The translations under genes and the position numbers were made by a program. Below the pieces are notes generated by a model that saw only the letters and a program-made list of their open reading frames with translations, did no database searches and had not been told where the DNA came from. This document shows positions 27,001 through 39,000 of a stretch of DNA of 64,000 nucleotides, piece after piece. Origin of the DNA: Beroe forskalii (taxonomy: Eukaryota; Ctenophora; Nuda; Beroida; Beroidae); the NCBI GenBank assembly GCA_011033025.1, contig WFMF01000551.1:37888-101887 (forward strand). The letters run 5' to 3'. How positions within the stretch are numbered: position 1 is the stretch's first letter; each line of letters opens with the position of its first letter.

Positions 27001-30000
27001 TCTGTTACCTGATGTCCCTTGCGAAAATTATCTTGTTCATTACTTGAAATCCCCAGGGAGTATGATCTACTTTATTAAGTATTATCTTATGTCTCGAGCG
27101 AGTGTGGTCCTTTTAAGTTCCTGATATCCCTAGCGAGAATGATCTTGTTATAGTTCTCCCCATCCTCTTTATCTTCCCACAACTCCACACTTATAGTTCT
27201 CTCGCTCACTCTAGGAGGGTGGGGAATGATGAAAAAGGGAGAAAATAGCTGGAAACAGCATGAAAGAGGGAGGAAATAGCGGGAAATAGCAGAAAAGAGG
27301 GGTTAGATAGAAGGAAATAGTGGACATGTTAAGGTATGTTGAGGGAATAATGAAGAATATATGAGTGACGGCATATATTTGGAGTTATAATGAGGCAGAC
27401 TGAGACTACAGGTGTCGACATACTATCAGTTTACCCACAGCACGCCATAGCTCAACCAATCAGCACACAGTAACATACGAACCCTGAGCACTGATTGGTT
27501 TAGCCTCAACGCGCGTGGGTAAAATAGTGCGCCATCGCTTTAATACTGATATTATGGAACTACTTTGGGGCATTCCACAGAAAATAAGATATTTCTGGGA
27601 TGGAATAAATGGCTTCTGGGATATAATGGCGCACAAAGACTCCGGACTCACATGTCTTTGACTTTGACGATGAACCTCTGCTCCTCAATGTTCTCCCTGA
27701 TGAACTCTGTGACCTGTTCAGCGTTGATGATGTTCTCCAGACCGTAGAGACAGCAGGAAATGGCCTGTCCGAGAGAAAAGTGTCAGACGAACTATCATTC
27801 GATAAGAATGACATCAAACATCATCTCGGGTGCTAAAATTCTGTTTCTTGAAGATTTGCTTGAGCTGATCAGCAATTCACAAAAGTTCGATGGGCTAAAG
27901 TACAAATTTTTGTAGTATTTTAAGTGTTGCATCCCACCTGATAAGGCAGTGAGAGGAAGGTTGGATCCATCTGGAACAACTCATCCAACTTGTAGACCTG
28001 CGTGTCTCCGTAGTCCAACATCAGTACCTTGACATGGTGGGGGAAGGTGAGCTAGTCAAGATCCATAACTAGTCAAGATCACAATTCATTGACTGATGAA
28101 TGGACAATTTATTGAGCCCTCTGGAGTCAATCAAATTACCAGAACGATGGTGTATAGGTTGGTGACAACACTCAACAATAACAAACTATTATTGTCTCCT
28201 CATGTCTCACCTCCGCTCGGTTGTTCTTGAGGAGTCTCAGTACTCGGGCTCTGTACGCTATGTCCTCTGAGTATACCACACACAACATGTTCACCTGGGG
28301 GTGAGATTCAAACTTCAGAGGATTCTAGGTTTAGTTTATCACTGATTTACCTAAATGAGGGGTCATGGTTCCTTTTTATGTCGTTTCTCGTTTAAATCTG
28401 TTTAAATCTGAGTCTATTTTCCTCTTAAAATCACTAACTTTTATTCTGGGTTATTGCTCAACTATAACATTGTTCCAGCGTGTCCTTCGCAATGCATACT
28501 ACGGGATATATTCATTATTTAACCCGTTCCGCCTTTCCAATAAATGATATGCCCACCGCACGAACTCAGGCGATTACAAACGTATTGAATCAGCCATTTC
28601 CAACCCTGATAATGATGCCTCTTCCAACCTCGTCTACTCGTCCGTACGCCGTAAAACGTGCAGCCTAAATCTATCCAGGTACTTTATTACCCGTACTTTA
28701 AGGGATCCTAACAAAACATATTACATATTCTGTAAACCAGTGAATTGAACGAGAATTTCCTGGCTACGATCACGTATATGGGAGGTAGGAAATGGTGTGC
28801 CGTAGTGATTTCCTGCAACTAGTAACTAGGGTTAAGAGAGAACTTGAGTAACTACTTTATAAACCTAGTAACCTGACTCCAACGAACTCTGAATCACTGA
28901 ATAATAATAATAATATACGGAGGTTTTGTAACAAAATGAAGAGCGAGTTGGATGACGCCAATGAGCCGATTCTGTTCGTGGTGCTCACGAGCTGACGGTC
29001 AATGACCAGTCGCTAACTGGTTGTACCCTAAAAATGGACCCTACAATGTAAATGCACCACAGGCACAAACTTGGCGCATCATATTATTATTGCACCATAA
29101 ACTCACCCTGAATGGAGACATTTATTTGGTTTTTAATATTAAGGATATATTCTGGAAGTCAGGAGGCATACGACCTCTACTAACAAAAAAGGTGATCGTT
29201 CGTCTGAGAATACTAACGTAGACTCATGTTCACCTTAGTACTTTAGTAGAATTCATTGGTGAGCAGTACCTAGTAGTAGTTCCATAGTTCATGTGCACTG
29301 TAAACATAGGCCCGGTCGAATAGTTGTACAGTACATCCTGACTCCTAAGCCATTACATTGTACCATGAACCAAAGTACCCATTACCCATAACAATAATCC
29401 CCGATCCCAATAATGATCTACCTGAACATTGATCCATGTACCCAAGTCCCCAATCCCCATCATGAAGTTTTGAAGTACCTGAACATTGGTGCCATTTAAG
29501 CATGTTCCAGAGTCCAAAGTCCCCAGAACTTCTCATAATGAAACTGACCTGGACATTGGTGAGAGCTCTGGATTTGCACTTCATCCACTCCGTCATATCA
29601 TCCTCCATGTTGAGCAGAATCTTCTCATTCTCCCCATCAATGTTCCTCATGCAGATGTTCTTTGGGCTCTGCACGTGGGTTACCTGCATGTAGACCAGGG
29701 CCCCGACAGCGGGCAGCTCAACCAGGTCCGGGTCCGTCAACTTGCCTTCTGAGAGGGAGGGGTTAGGGGACTAGGGGGGTTAGGGGTTAGGGGTCTGGTA
29801 ACTTGCCTTCTGAGAGGGAGGGTGAAGGGTTAGGGGTCCGTCAACTTGCCTTCTGAGGGAGGGAGGGGAGAGGGGTCTGTTAACTTGCCTTCTGAGGGGG
29901 AGAGGGGTCTGCTAACTTCCCTTCTCAGGGAGGGAGGGGAGAGGGGTTAGGACTTAGGGGTATGTTAACTTCCCTTCTGAGGGAGGGAGGGGAGAGGGGT

Positions 30001-33000
30001 TAGGGGTCTGCTAGCTTGTTTTCTGAGAGGGAGGGTGAAGGGTTAGGGGTCCGTTAACTTGATTTCTGACAAGGGAGAGAGTTATAGGGGTCTGTTAACT
30101 TCCCTTCTGAGAGAGTGAGGGGTTTAAAGGGGATTGCTCAGATGCTGTTTAGGGGACTGCAGGGTTTAGAGAGAAGTAGGATTAGGCAGAAAGGTGGATA
30201 TAAAGATATCACAGAAAATGGTAGGAACATGTGACCTCTGGGGAGCTATTCGGAATACTTGCCTCGCATAGGTTTCATTCCGGTGATTCAGGGATCAGGG
30301 TTGGGGAAAGTAAATTTTCACGGACTTGCCATTCACATGCTGCCAATAGTAATTACTTTTACGCTTAGGTTTAAATTTAAAATAATCATCGGAAGTGAAG
30401 CTTTTCAATGAAAATCTTCCCATGTAACTTATCAACACTCATGTGTACTCAGCACATCCCGTACCCTCTCAGATTAGAGTACTTTAATGTCCGCTCTCCA
30501 TCTTGCTGGGCGCCTTGACACAAAGTCAGGAAGTTCCTACACGGACACCTACTTCACAATCGCTTCACAGCCACGAAAACCAATGTCAAAGTCGAAAAAC
30601 ATTACTTTCCGAGGAAAAACGGTCCGGGATGTTCCAATGACACGAACCATATGTACGAGGTAGAAAGCAAAGGCAATACGAGGCGTGTATTGGCTGTCTG
30701 GTCACTCCCCCGATAAAACTAGGATATACTCCGTTAGTTTCCGTGTTTTAAGTAGTGTTTTCTTATTGGAGGTTTCAATGTGAGCATGGGAAGTTTACTG
30801 TGCACTTTTGTGGGAGAGCAAGCCGAGAACACCATGGCGGTAGTATGACGAATTAACCACAGTCATAAGTCAGTTGGTGAAAAAGACTGAGAAATGAACA
30901 TCCGATAAGATAAACTAAACGATAAAAATAATGAAAGATATTGCCCAATAAAAGCGGGTGTATTTCCAAACACAGGTGTCACGAAATCGTGAAATGAGAA
31001 TTAAACTGAAATTTTCAGGCGTACGGCACCGTGTACTGTACTGGTGTACGTACGTGATCGCAGGGGCGTAGCCAGATTTTAAAAAAGGAGGAGGCGAGTT
31101 ACATTCAAAACCTTTTGAATGCCTTATTTTGCTTGGCTCAAAGCTCTCATTACAATAAAATTAACAAATATTTCACATTTTCTGTCCAAAAAGGGGAGGC
31201 GACCGCCTGTGTCGCCTTCCCCCTGGCTATGCCCCTGGGTGATCGTGCTGTTGGAATGGGATATTACAGATTATTCAGATGTGACGTCGCCTGTATGAGA
31301 TTTACTTTGATAATTTCGGAACTGTTCGCGGTACCTGAATCTTCTCTTGAGCTGTGGAAGGAGGCGTCATCGTCTGAGTCACTGTCACTTTCTTCACTTG
31401 ACACCTCCACAGTTCTGAAGGGACAAAAGTTTCTAAGTTTACTTACCGTGAAGGAAGATGCATAATACGAATATTTAATTATCAAATTACAAGCATTACT
31501 TGCAGTCGCAAGTGGGCTGTTGTAAAATAAGCGATCAATTTGATTTTTCTCAACCGGGAATAAAACTGGGGCCAAGAATAAGACCGGGAATAGGGCTGCG
31601 GCTCGGAATGGTGGAATGGGTTAGAATCCCGGCTAATATTCCCAATTTTGACCGGAACCTCGAATCGTGCTTCCTAAAAGGACCCAATTTTGACTGGGAC
31701 CGGAACTATGCCGAGATCCTGGTCGATCCTGGTCGATCCTAGGTCTCAGGCCAGCAAAGAAACTAATACCAAATTACTAACGTGACGGTTGAAATGAGCT
31801 CTGATTTGGGTTGAGGTATGTCTTCCGGTGCGGGTTGCTTTGGTATCTCAATGTTGTGAATTGTTGAGTCGGCTGTAGCAACTCCTGATTCCACCTGACG
31901 CGATTGAGAGGTGTCAACATTCTCTGATAATTGCCGTCCAATAGGTTGAAAATTGTTTGGAAAGAAACTTCAACGGCTGGTTTACGTGAGGAACTTCAAA
32001 ACTTACCAAAGACTTGTTGTAAACTTCTCCAGTTTGCTTATTCTCCAGAATTACGTCTATCCAATGTTCTGAAAAACAGAATCCTATAAACACAAAATTA
32101 AAAAGGCAACATGGCAGGATGGCCGAGCGGTCTAAGGCGCTGGTTTTAGGCACCAGTTCGAAAGAGCGTGGGTTCGAATCCCACTCCTGTCAAATTTTAC
32201 TCTTCTTTTTTAGTTTCAAATTTCTTTGGCGGCTGATTTTGATTCTGGTGAATGCAACTGTATCATAGGGCAGGATGGCCGAGCGGTCTAAGGCGCTGGT
32301 TTTAGGCACCAGTTCGAAAGAGCGTGGGTTCGAATCCCACTCCTGTCAAATTTTATTCATTTAGATAAGGAATAGCGCTAGGTAGTGAGTCATCAATGAT
32401 GTTGATTAAATTGACAATTTTCATAAAGAGCACATGGCAGGATGGCCGAGCGGTCTAAGGCGCTGGTTTTAGGCACCAGTTCGAAAGAGCGTGGGTTCGA
32501 ATCCCACTCCTGTCAACTTTTTCATCCTTAGCAGCTTTTTGGCGAAAGTTTTGTTACAGATACCTGGAGCACCTCCCGTTCAACCGGTGATTCATCGTAT
32601 TTTAAAGGACCTGGAACTAGGAATTTCAATTTTCAAAGCGTGTCGGCGTGCATTGAAAGTACCTATCCATATCAGATTTATGGCAAATCATTTAAAAAGG
32701 AAAATTATTCCATTCCTCAACATCATTTCATTATACTACAGCTTCCTTCAAACGTTGATGGTTAAGTTAGCCTTATTGACAAAACAACGGTAGATAATGT
32801 ATTTAGGTGATAGGATTTAAATGCGCATGATCGTTCATTTTCGGCTTCGTCAGATGAACTGAGTTTCTACTGTCAACGAAGAGACCTGAGACACCATCGT
32901 CGATGATGAGGCAAATATGAGTTGAATCAATGACAAGGAAATTTTTCAAAAAGTGATCATCATTGATCAATGCTCCATAGCAGTTAGCCACTTGTCAGTT

Positions 33001-36000
33001 GGTTCGGTTGGTTACCACTTATCAATATCAGTACGTTGGCAGCTAAAAATGTCTTCATATTGAAACGCGCGCGGCACCGCGCGCATTTGCGCCAATAATC
33101 AGAAAAACAAAAGCTCGCGCGTTCCACGAAGTCAAACAATTTCGGTATCCACGGCACACTTGGGCCATATTAGCGCGAAACTCATGAAGTTACAAGCATA
33201 CTGTGCCAGTTGAAAGTAAACATGACCTACCTGGCATTTCGGATGACTGGAGGAGCTCTATTTCCCAATCTCTGATAACGTGCTGAGCAGCGCTGGCTTC
33301 AGCATCGTTCTTTTTGAGTTGGTAGTACCCGGTGTAGGTCTTGTTGCCTTTCGTCGGGTGTTTTATATCACAACTGGGATCAAAGAAGAGATAAGCTTTC
33401 CCTTGCAGTTGTAACAATAACAAAGTTTTGTACCAATGATACGTGTAGAATTGAAGATATCCGCAATTTTACAAGCACATATTTACCTGTGCATATTAAA
33501 AACTCACCAAGTTTAACGCGTCAATCTAATTATCAGCAAATTGTTTTCTTAAGAAAATGAAATTTGATTCACTTCCTAATCAGCAAATACCTTCGAACTT
33601 CCGCTCAGTTTCCTGTTACCCCTATTGATTAGATTAGAGATAAAGGCGCAGACAAGAGTGGCATGGGGTATGACTAGATAATGTTTCAAACGATGGAAAG
33701 GCCCCTCTCAACAATATTACAACTTTGATTGTGACGTTATTATCAGGATTTAACATTGTGGTGTTTTGTGTAATTCTCGTGAAGAAAGTTCTTATAGGTA
33801 CCCCTCCAATCTTCATGACGTGGGAATATGGAAACGGAGTAATGTTATCAGTAATAGTGTAATCAAGGGGCGTGTTCATCGCAAAGATCGGTGTGTCCTG
33901 CTATGTCAAAAATGTTCTTTCATCGAAGCAATCATACAATAACAGACAATCAAAACAACATTATAATGAACCGTTACCTTGTTCGCCAGCCGTTGATACT
34001 GTTGAGTGGTTTTGCGAAGGTTGCCATCTCCAACTTTCTCTTCTGACAATATTCATTTAGGGAGATAAGAAATTATCACGGCAGATATCTTTATCAGGAC
34101 ATATTAATTATCGATATCAATGAGAAAAGTTGTAATCACCAGTGACCAACTGTTTCAACTGATAAAAAGTAAGACTATAATGAGCCGTTTCAACTGATAA
34201 CAGATTATCTTCTCGACCCCTAAAAACCTTATTGGCAGTGTAATGCGCCTATACTCTATACATTGCACTTGATATAACAATGGTCTAATGAGGGCACAGA
34301 GTAAGTATTTAACCCCCAACTGTTTGTCGTTAGATACTTACACATTGAATTTCCTTATTAAAAAGTCAGCAACATATATACATATAATTCTCTTTGTACC
34401 TATACACTCTACCGTATTCAATTCGATAATTGTACTGCATCTTGATTGTGGCCGTGTGTATTACCCTATACCATGGCTGCAAGTCACACCGCACAACCCC
34501 ACGATGAAAAGATGATCGACGAACTGATGAATAAAGCGAGTGTATGGATGGGAAAGGCGATGAGGGAGATGAACTGCGACGCTCCAACCAACGTGACGTC
34601 AGCGAAATGCCGGAGTTTGAGCCAGGAGACCATAGCACCCATGTTTTTGTCGGCGTTCGCCTTTGTTCAGCTGCAACATAAAAGCCTGAGACTACTGAGG
34701 ACGGAGCTGAGTACCGTGAAATCAGACCTAGTGAAGTCGCAAAAGGCGATCATTGCTCAGCAAAACGACCTGATCATGCACAAGGACAAACTTCTAGCTT
34801 CAGTGCAGAGCGCTGTGACAGAGTCCGTTTCAGAGACAGTTAAAGCGGAAATCAAGACGTACAGTGATGCTGTGAGGTCGAGTGAATCAGTTGCTCAGTT
34901 CAGCACAGAGAAGTTGAAAAGCGCTGTCAAGTCAGCTGTCCAAGAAGAAGACCGGAACAAGAACTTGATGGTGTTCGGTATGTCGGAGGAGGGGAGTGAG
35001 GACTTATCAGACAAGGTACAGGAAGTTTTCGGCGAGCTCGGGATGAAACCTGCAACTGATGTGTGTCGCGTGGGGAAGACTGGGAGCAAGGAGAGACTCG
35101 GTTAAGGTGACGTTTTCGTGCGCCAGCACTGAGACACGTGCTTCTGCAAAGCCAGGAAGTTACGGCATTCGGAGAAGTTCAGCTCAGTTTTCATCCGACC
35201 AGACAGGACATTGGAGGAGCGAGCAGCTCACAAACTCCCTTATCGAAGAGAAAAAGAAGAAGAAGGAGGAGGGGAGCTAAGGAACAATCATATTGTCAAA
35301 TTTGGGACCATAGTGACTGAGGTTCAAAAGATGGGGCATGATTTTTTCTCTGCGTGCATAATTTTGGTATGTGTACAGTGTGTTATTAAGCGGGGTTTGA
35401 ACAATCAGTTATTCAAGTTTGAAGAGTCAAGTTTCAAATCTGACAGAAATTTCGCACAAAACTGAACAGTTTTCTTAAATTTCGTCAATTTTTTGTTTGT
35501 TTATTATACGTAACTCGGGTGTGAATTATGTTGTTTGCCCTATGGTTAATGATTGAATATTATTTTATACTCATATTTTTAGAAGCCCTTAGCGGTACCC
35601 TTCTGGGGTTTACAAACAAATTTCAAACATTCCATGTAAAGGAACATAAAATTACCAGTGTAACATGTATTCGATATAGGGAGGGTACCCACATTGAGTC
35701 TAGATTTGAAGCCGTAGTGTGCCTTGTGACTTTTCACTGCCTCCACTGTAAGTCGCAAGTGTTCTGCGTCCCTGACTTCTGTAATGTTCCGGAACAGATC
35801 CTTGATCTCCGTCGACCACTCGGCCTGTGGGAGAGTGGCAGTACACCTTTAGCACGGTCAGTGTCTGTGTGTAGACATGGTGGGGGGCAGCCCCCTGACA
35901 CATGAAAACCCCTATAGCTTTTTAACCCGGTCATCCACCAAAGTTAAGGGGGTTTCCCCATGGTAGGAGACTGTTGCAGCGGCAGAGTGACGGTGACGAT

Positions 36001-39000
36001 CGAATCAGGAATTTACGGACTTACAAGCTTCAGGAACCCCTTAGTCCTATACAGAAACGGCAAATTTACCAACAAACGCACTAAACGTTGTGCACTCACG
36101 TTGGGCGTGATACTGCCGAGGTTACATCTGAAGGCCTGTCCGTTAGGGTAGGGGAACTTCTTCCTTCTGACTTGGTCCAAGGGCACCCAGTCGATGTTAC
36201 CGTAGTCTACGTAGAACAACTTCACCATCCAGTCGTTCTGCCACCTGAACTGGGGCGTGGGCTTGCCGGGCAGGAACAGGGCCCTGGGGAGACGGAGAGG
36301 GGGTGGTTAGTAGAGAGCTAGGGGAGAAAGGGGTCGTGGGCTTGTTCGGCAGGAACAGGGCTCTGAGGAAACATAGAATGGGGTTCAAGGGTGCTGAGAT
36401 GTAAGAATGCTAGCGTGGATCGATGTGAAGTAGGTTATTTCAATTATCAAGCACATTACGGACAGAATTTTCATCATATACACAAAGATTCGTACATTTC
36501 TAACACAGTTATTCCTTTCTATATAATACACATCATAGAACTGTGCACATCTAGAACATTTAAAAAGCACGTTAACTCACGGGTCTAGGCTGTCCAGACA
36601 GCTGACGCCCCTTTTCTGGCCCACGTCCAACACGATAGCCCGGTACCACTTCTGGTCGTCTTCGAATAGTCCACACACCAGCTCGTTAACGTAGAACCTA
36701 CCGTGGGTTTCTATTGGTGCCGCCTGCGATGAAGGAAAGTCATGGGGTTTTGATCGAGATGATGAAAAATCATCTAACTCCTGAAAGCTATTTCAAATTC
36801 AAATATAAGTTTGCTAGATCATGGTAATTTATGGTAACTCCAATTTCAAAGCTGACGAGTGACGACAATAATCACATGATTTTCAAAAGTTTCAGATCCA
36901 AAACATCTCTAGTTTCAGAATTAAAACATTTAAACTTTTACCCCAGTCCCCTCGAGTAGGATTTTGCCATGTAGTAAGCTGAGCAGTGTACAAAACCTTG
37001 AATTGAGAAACGATAAAAAGTGCAAGAATATCTAGATATTTAGGATTGACCACTTTACAGTACGATTATCTTGATATAGAACTGACTAATGTAAGCCACC
37101 CACCTCACACTCAGTCTGTATCAGCTCGGTTATCTTGACAAGGTCATCCAGCTGCTCAGACTTGATCTGCACCCAGAACTTAGAGGGGGACTCAGCCAGG
37201 GTCACGTAGCACTCGAACCTGACACCCAGCCAGGGGAGCGGGGCGTGCACGTACCTGTCTGGGAGTGCGAGTGGTTTAGAGTGGGAGTGGGTTTAGAATG
37301 GGTAGAGACTAGAGAGTGGGTGGGTTAGAGTTGGTGGGTTAGAGTGGGAGTGGGTTTAGAATGGGTAGAGACTAGAGAGTGGGTAGCCTTTAGAGTGGTT
37401 CCGAAGTTGGATAGAGAGTGGATGGTAGTGGCGTGAGGGGATTTAGAGCGAGTAGAATTGATGCTTAAATGGGTGCGATTCGGTGCAACTGCGGTAGTGA
37501 GATTTGCGGTGAGTGTGTCTTACTAAATGTGCCAGGGGATCGATACGATGTACGTAAGGTGGGAATTGGTTATTGGAGGGAAACTTCGTCACGAAAAGGC
37601 AATGCAAACGCAAGATTTTGCATTTCGTACCAGGTATTTAACTTATTAACTTTTACTTTTAAATACCACGCGCATAATGTGGCGTATAACTGACAGTCAA
37701 ACGGGTGTCGTAGCTCTCGTCTCATGTATCAATTAAGATGAATCAGCTGTGTACAATCTACATTTTGACGTTATATTTGTGACAATATACCATTGAAATG
37801 GTCCCCCAACGGATTCGACAATAAAAGTCAAATCATACAAGGTTGACTATGCAGTTTTTTGTGCTTTTAAAGAAAATATTCGCACTTTGTACTAGCTGTG
37901 TATCAAGTGTGCTGAGTGTATACACTCACAAGTGTAAGGGTATTTGAGAGTAGTATTTGTCTTGGTGTGTACTCACAAGTGTAAGGGTATTTGAGGGTTG
38001 TGTTAGTCTTGGTATGTGCTACTCCATTGCTCTTGACAGGAGCGGCAGCAGGGGCAGGAGCAGCAGCTGAGACACCTGGTGAGGAGGCCCTGGACTTATC
38101 ATCCTCTACCCCGTACAGAATGAACTTGTTGTTGTTGTGTCCGTACGGCCTGGTAAAGAAATAAAGATTGTTCACGGGTAATCATCAATCAAAAAACCTT
38201 TAAATGTTGAAAACGCTACTGCAGTCCCTTCCATCTGCAAACAAGTACACAACATACCTCTCAATCCTAACAACAGTCCCTTCCATCTGCAGGACCAGTT
38301 CAAGGAGGTCTTTCTCTGCCTTTTCTTTGAAGAACGCTTCATATTCATCCACAAGTTTTCCTGAAAATGAGAATAGGTTGAATGTCTTTTAGTAAATAAT
38401 TATTGCTCTGTATTCGGGCTCAAGTTACCTAACCCTGGCACGTTAATAATGATACATGAACAAGGGAAGCATAGTATTCTCCCAAGACCCAAATTCCCAA
38501 ATATTCTCATGATTCATCAATAAGACAATGAAACAACCCACCTGACCAGAGACCCTGATGGAACTCTGACATCAGCGCTCGTATCTTGGTGCACAGCATT
38601 TCCGCAGGAACTGCCCGGTTAGTTCGGACTGGCTGGGTTGGAGGTGGCACTGTCCTCGGCGCTGGTCTGGTGGTGGAAGGTGGGGCTGCTGACCGGGATG
38701 TCAGGGCTTTGTTGGCAGTGTGAAGGGCCGACTGGGAAACCCTAGCAAGTGATTGTTATACTTATAGCAGTTTTCTGAAAAGTACATAAATATCTGATTA
38801 TATATTAATCATGGTCAATAATAGATCAACGAGTAGCATACATTCCATTACATGTATTCATCTGTAGCAGGTCTGCTCAGACGAAAGGTTTCACTCAAGC
38901 ATCGAATCGGGATTCCGGATTTGCATTCCCGGTTCAAGTCGTATTCTAGAATTTTAGCCAGGAATCGGGATCCGAGCGTTTTTTTGTTTTGTTTTTCTAA

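Noticed and set aside
29749-30115. Telomere-like ttaggg words
   Set aside because: They are embedded in G-rich filler of the exon 16 acceptor array, irregularly spaced, and not a TTAGGG run.
33978-34031. Possible first exon MATFAKPLNSINGWRTR with a GTAACG donor on the minus strand
   Set aside because: It leaves phase 2 while exon 12 needs phase 1. Joining exon 11 directly to exon 12 keeps phase and gives continuous Tudor sequence.
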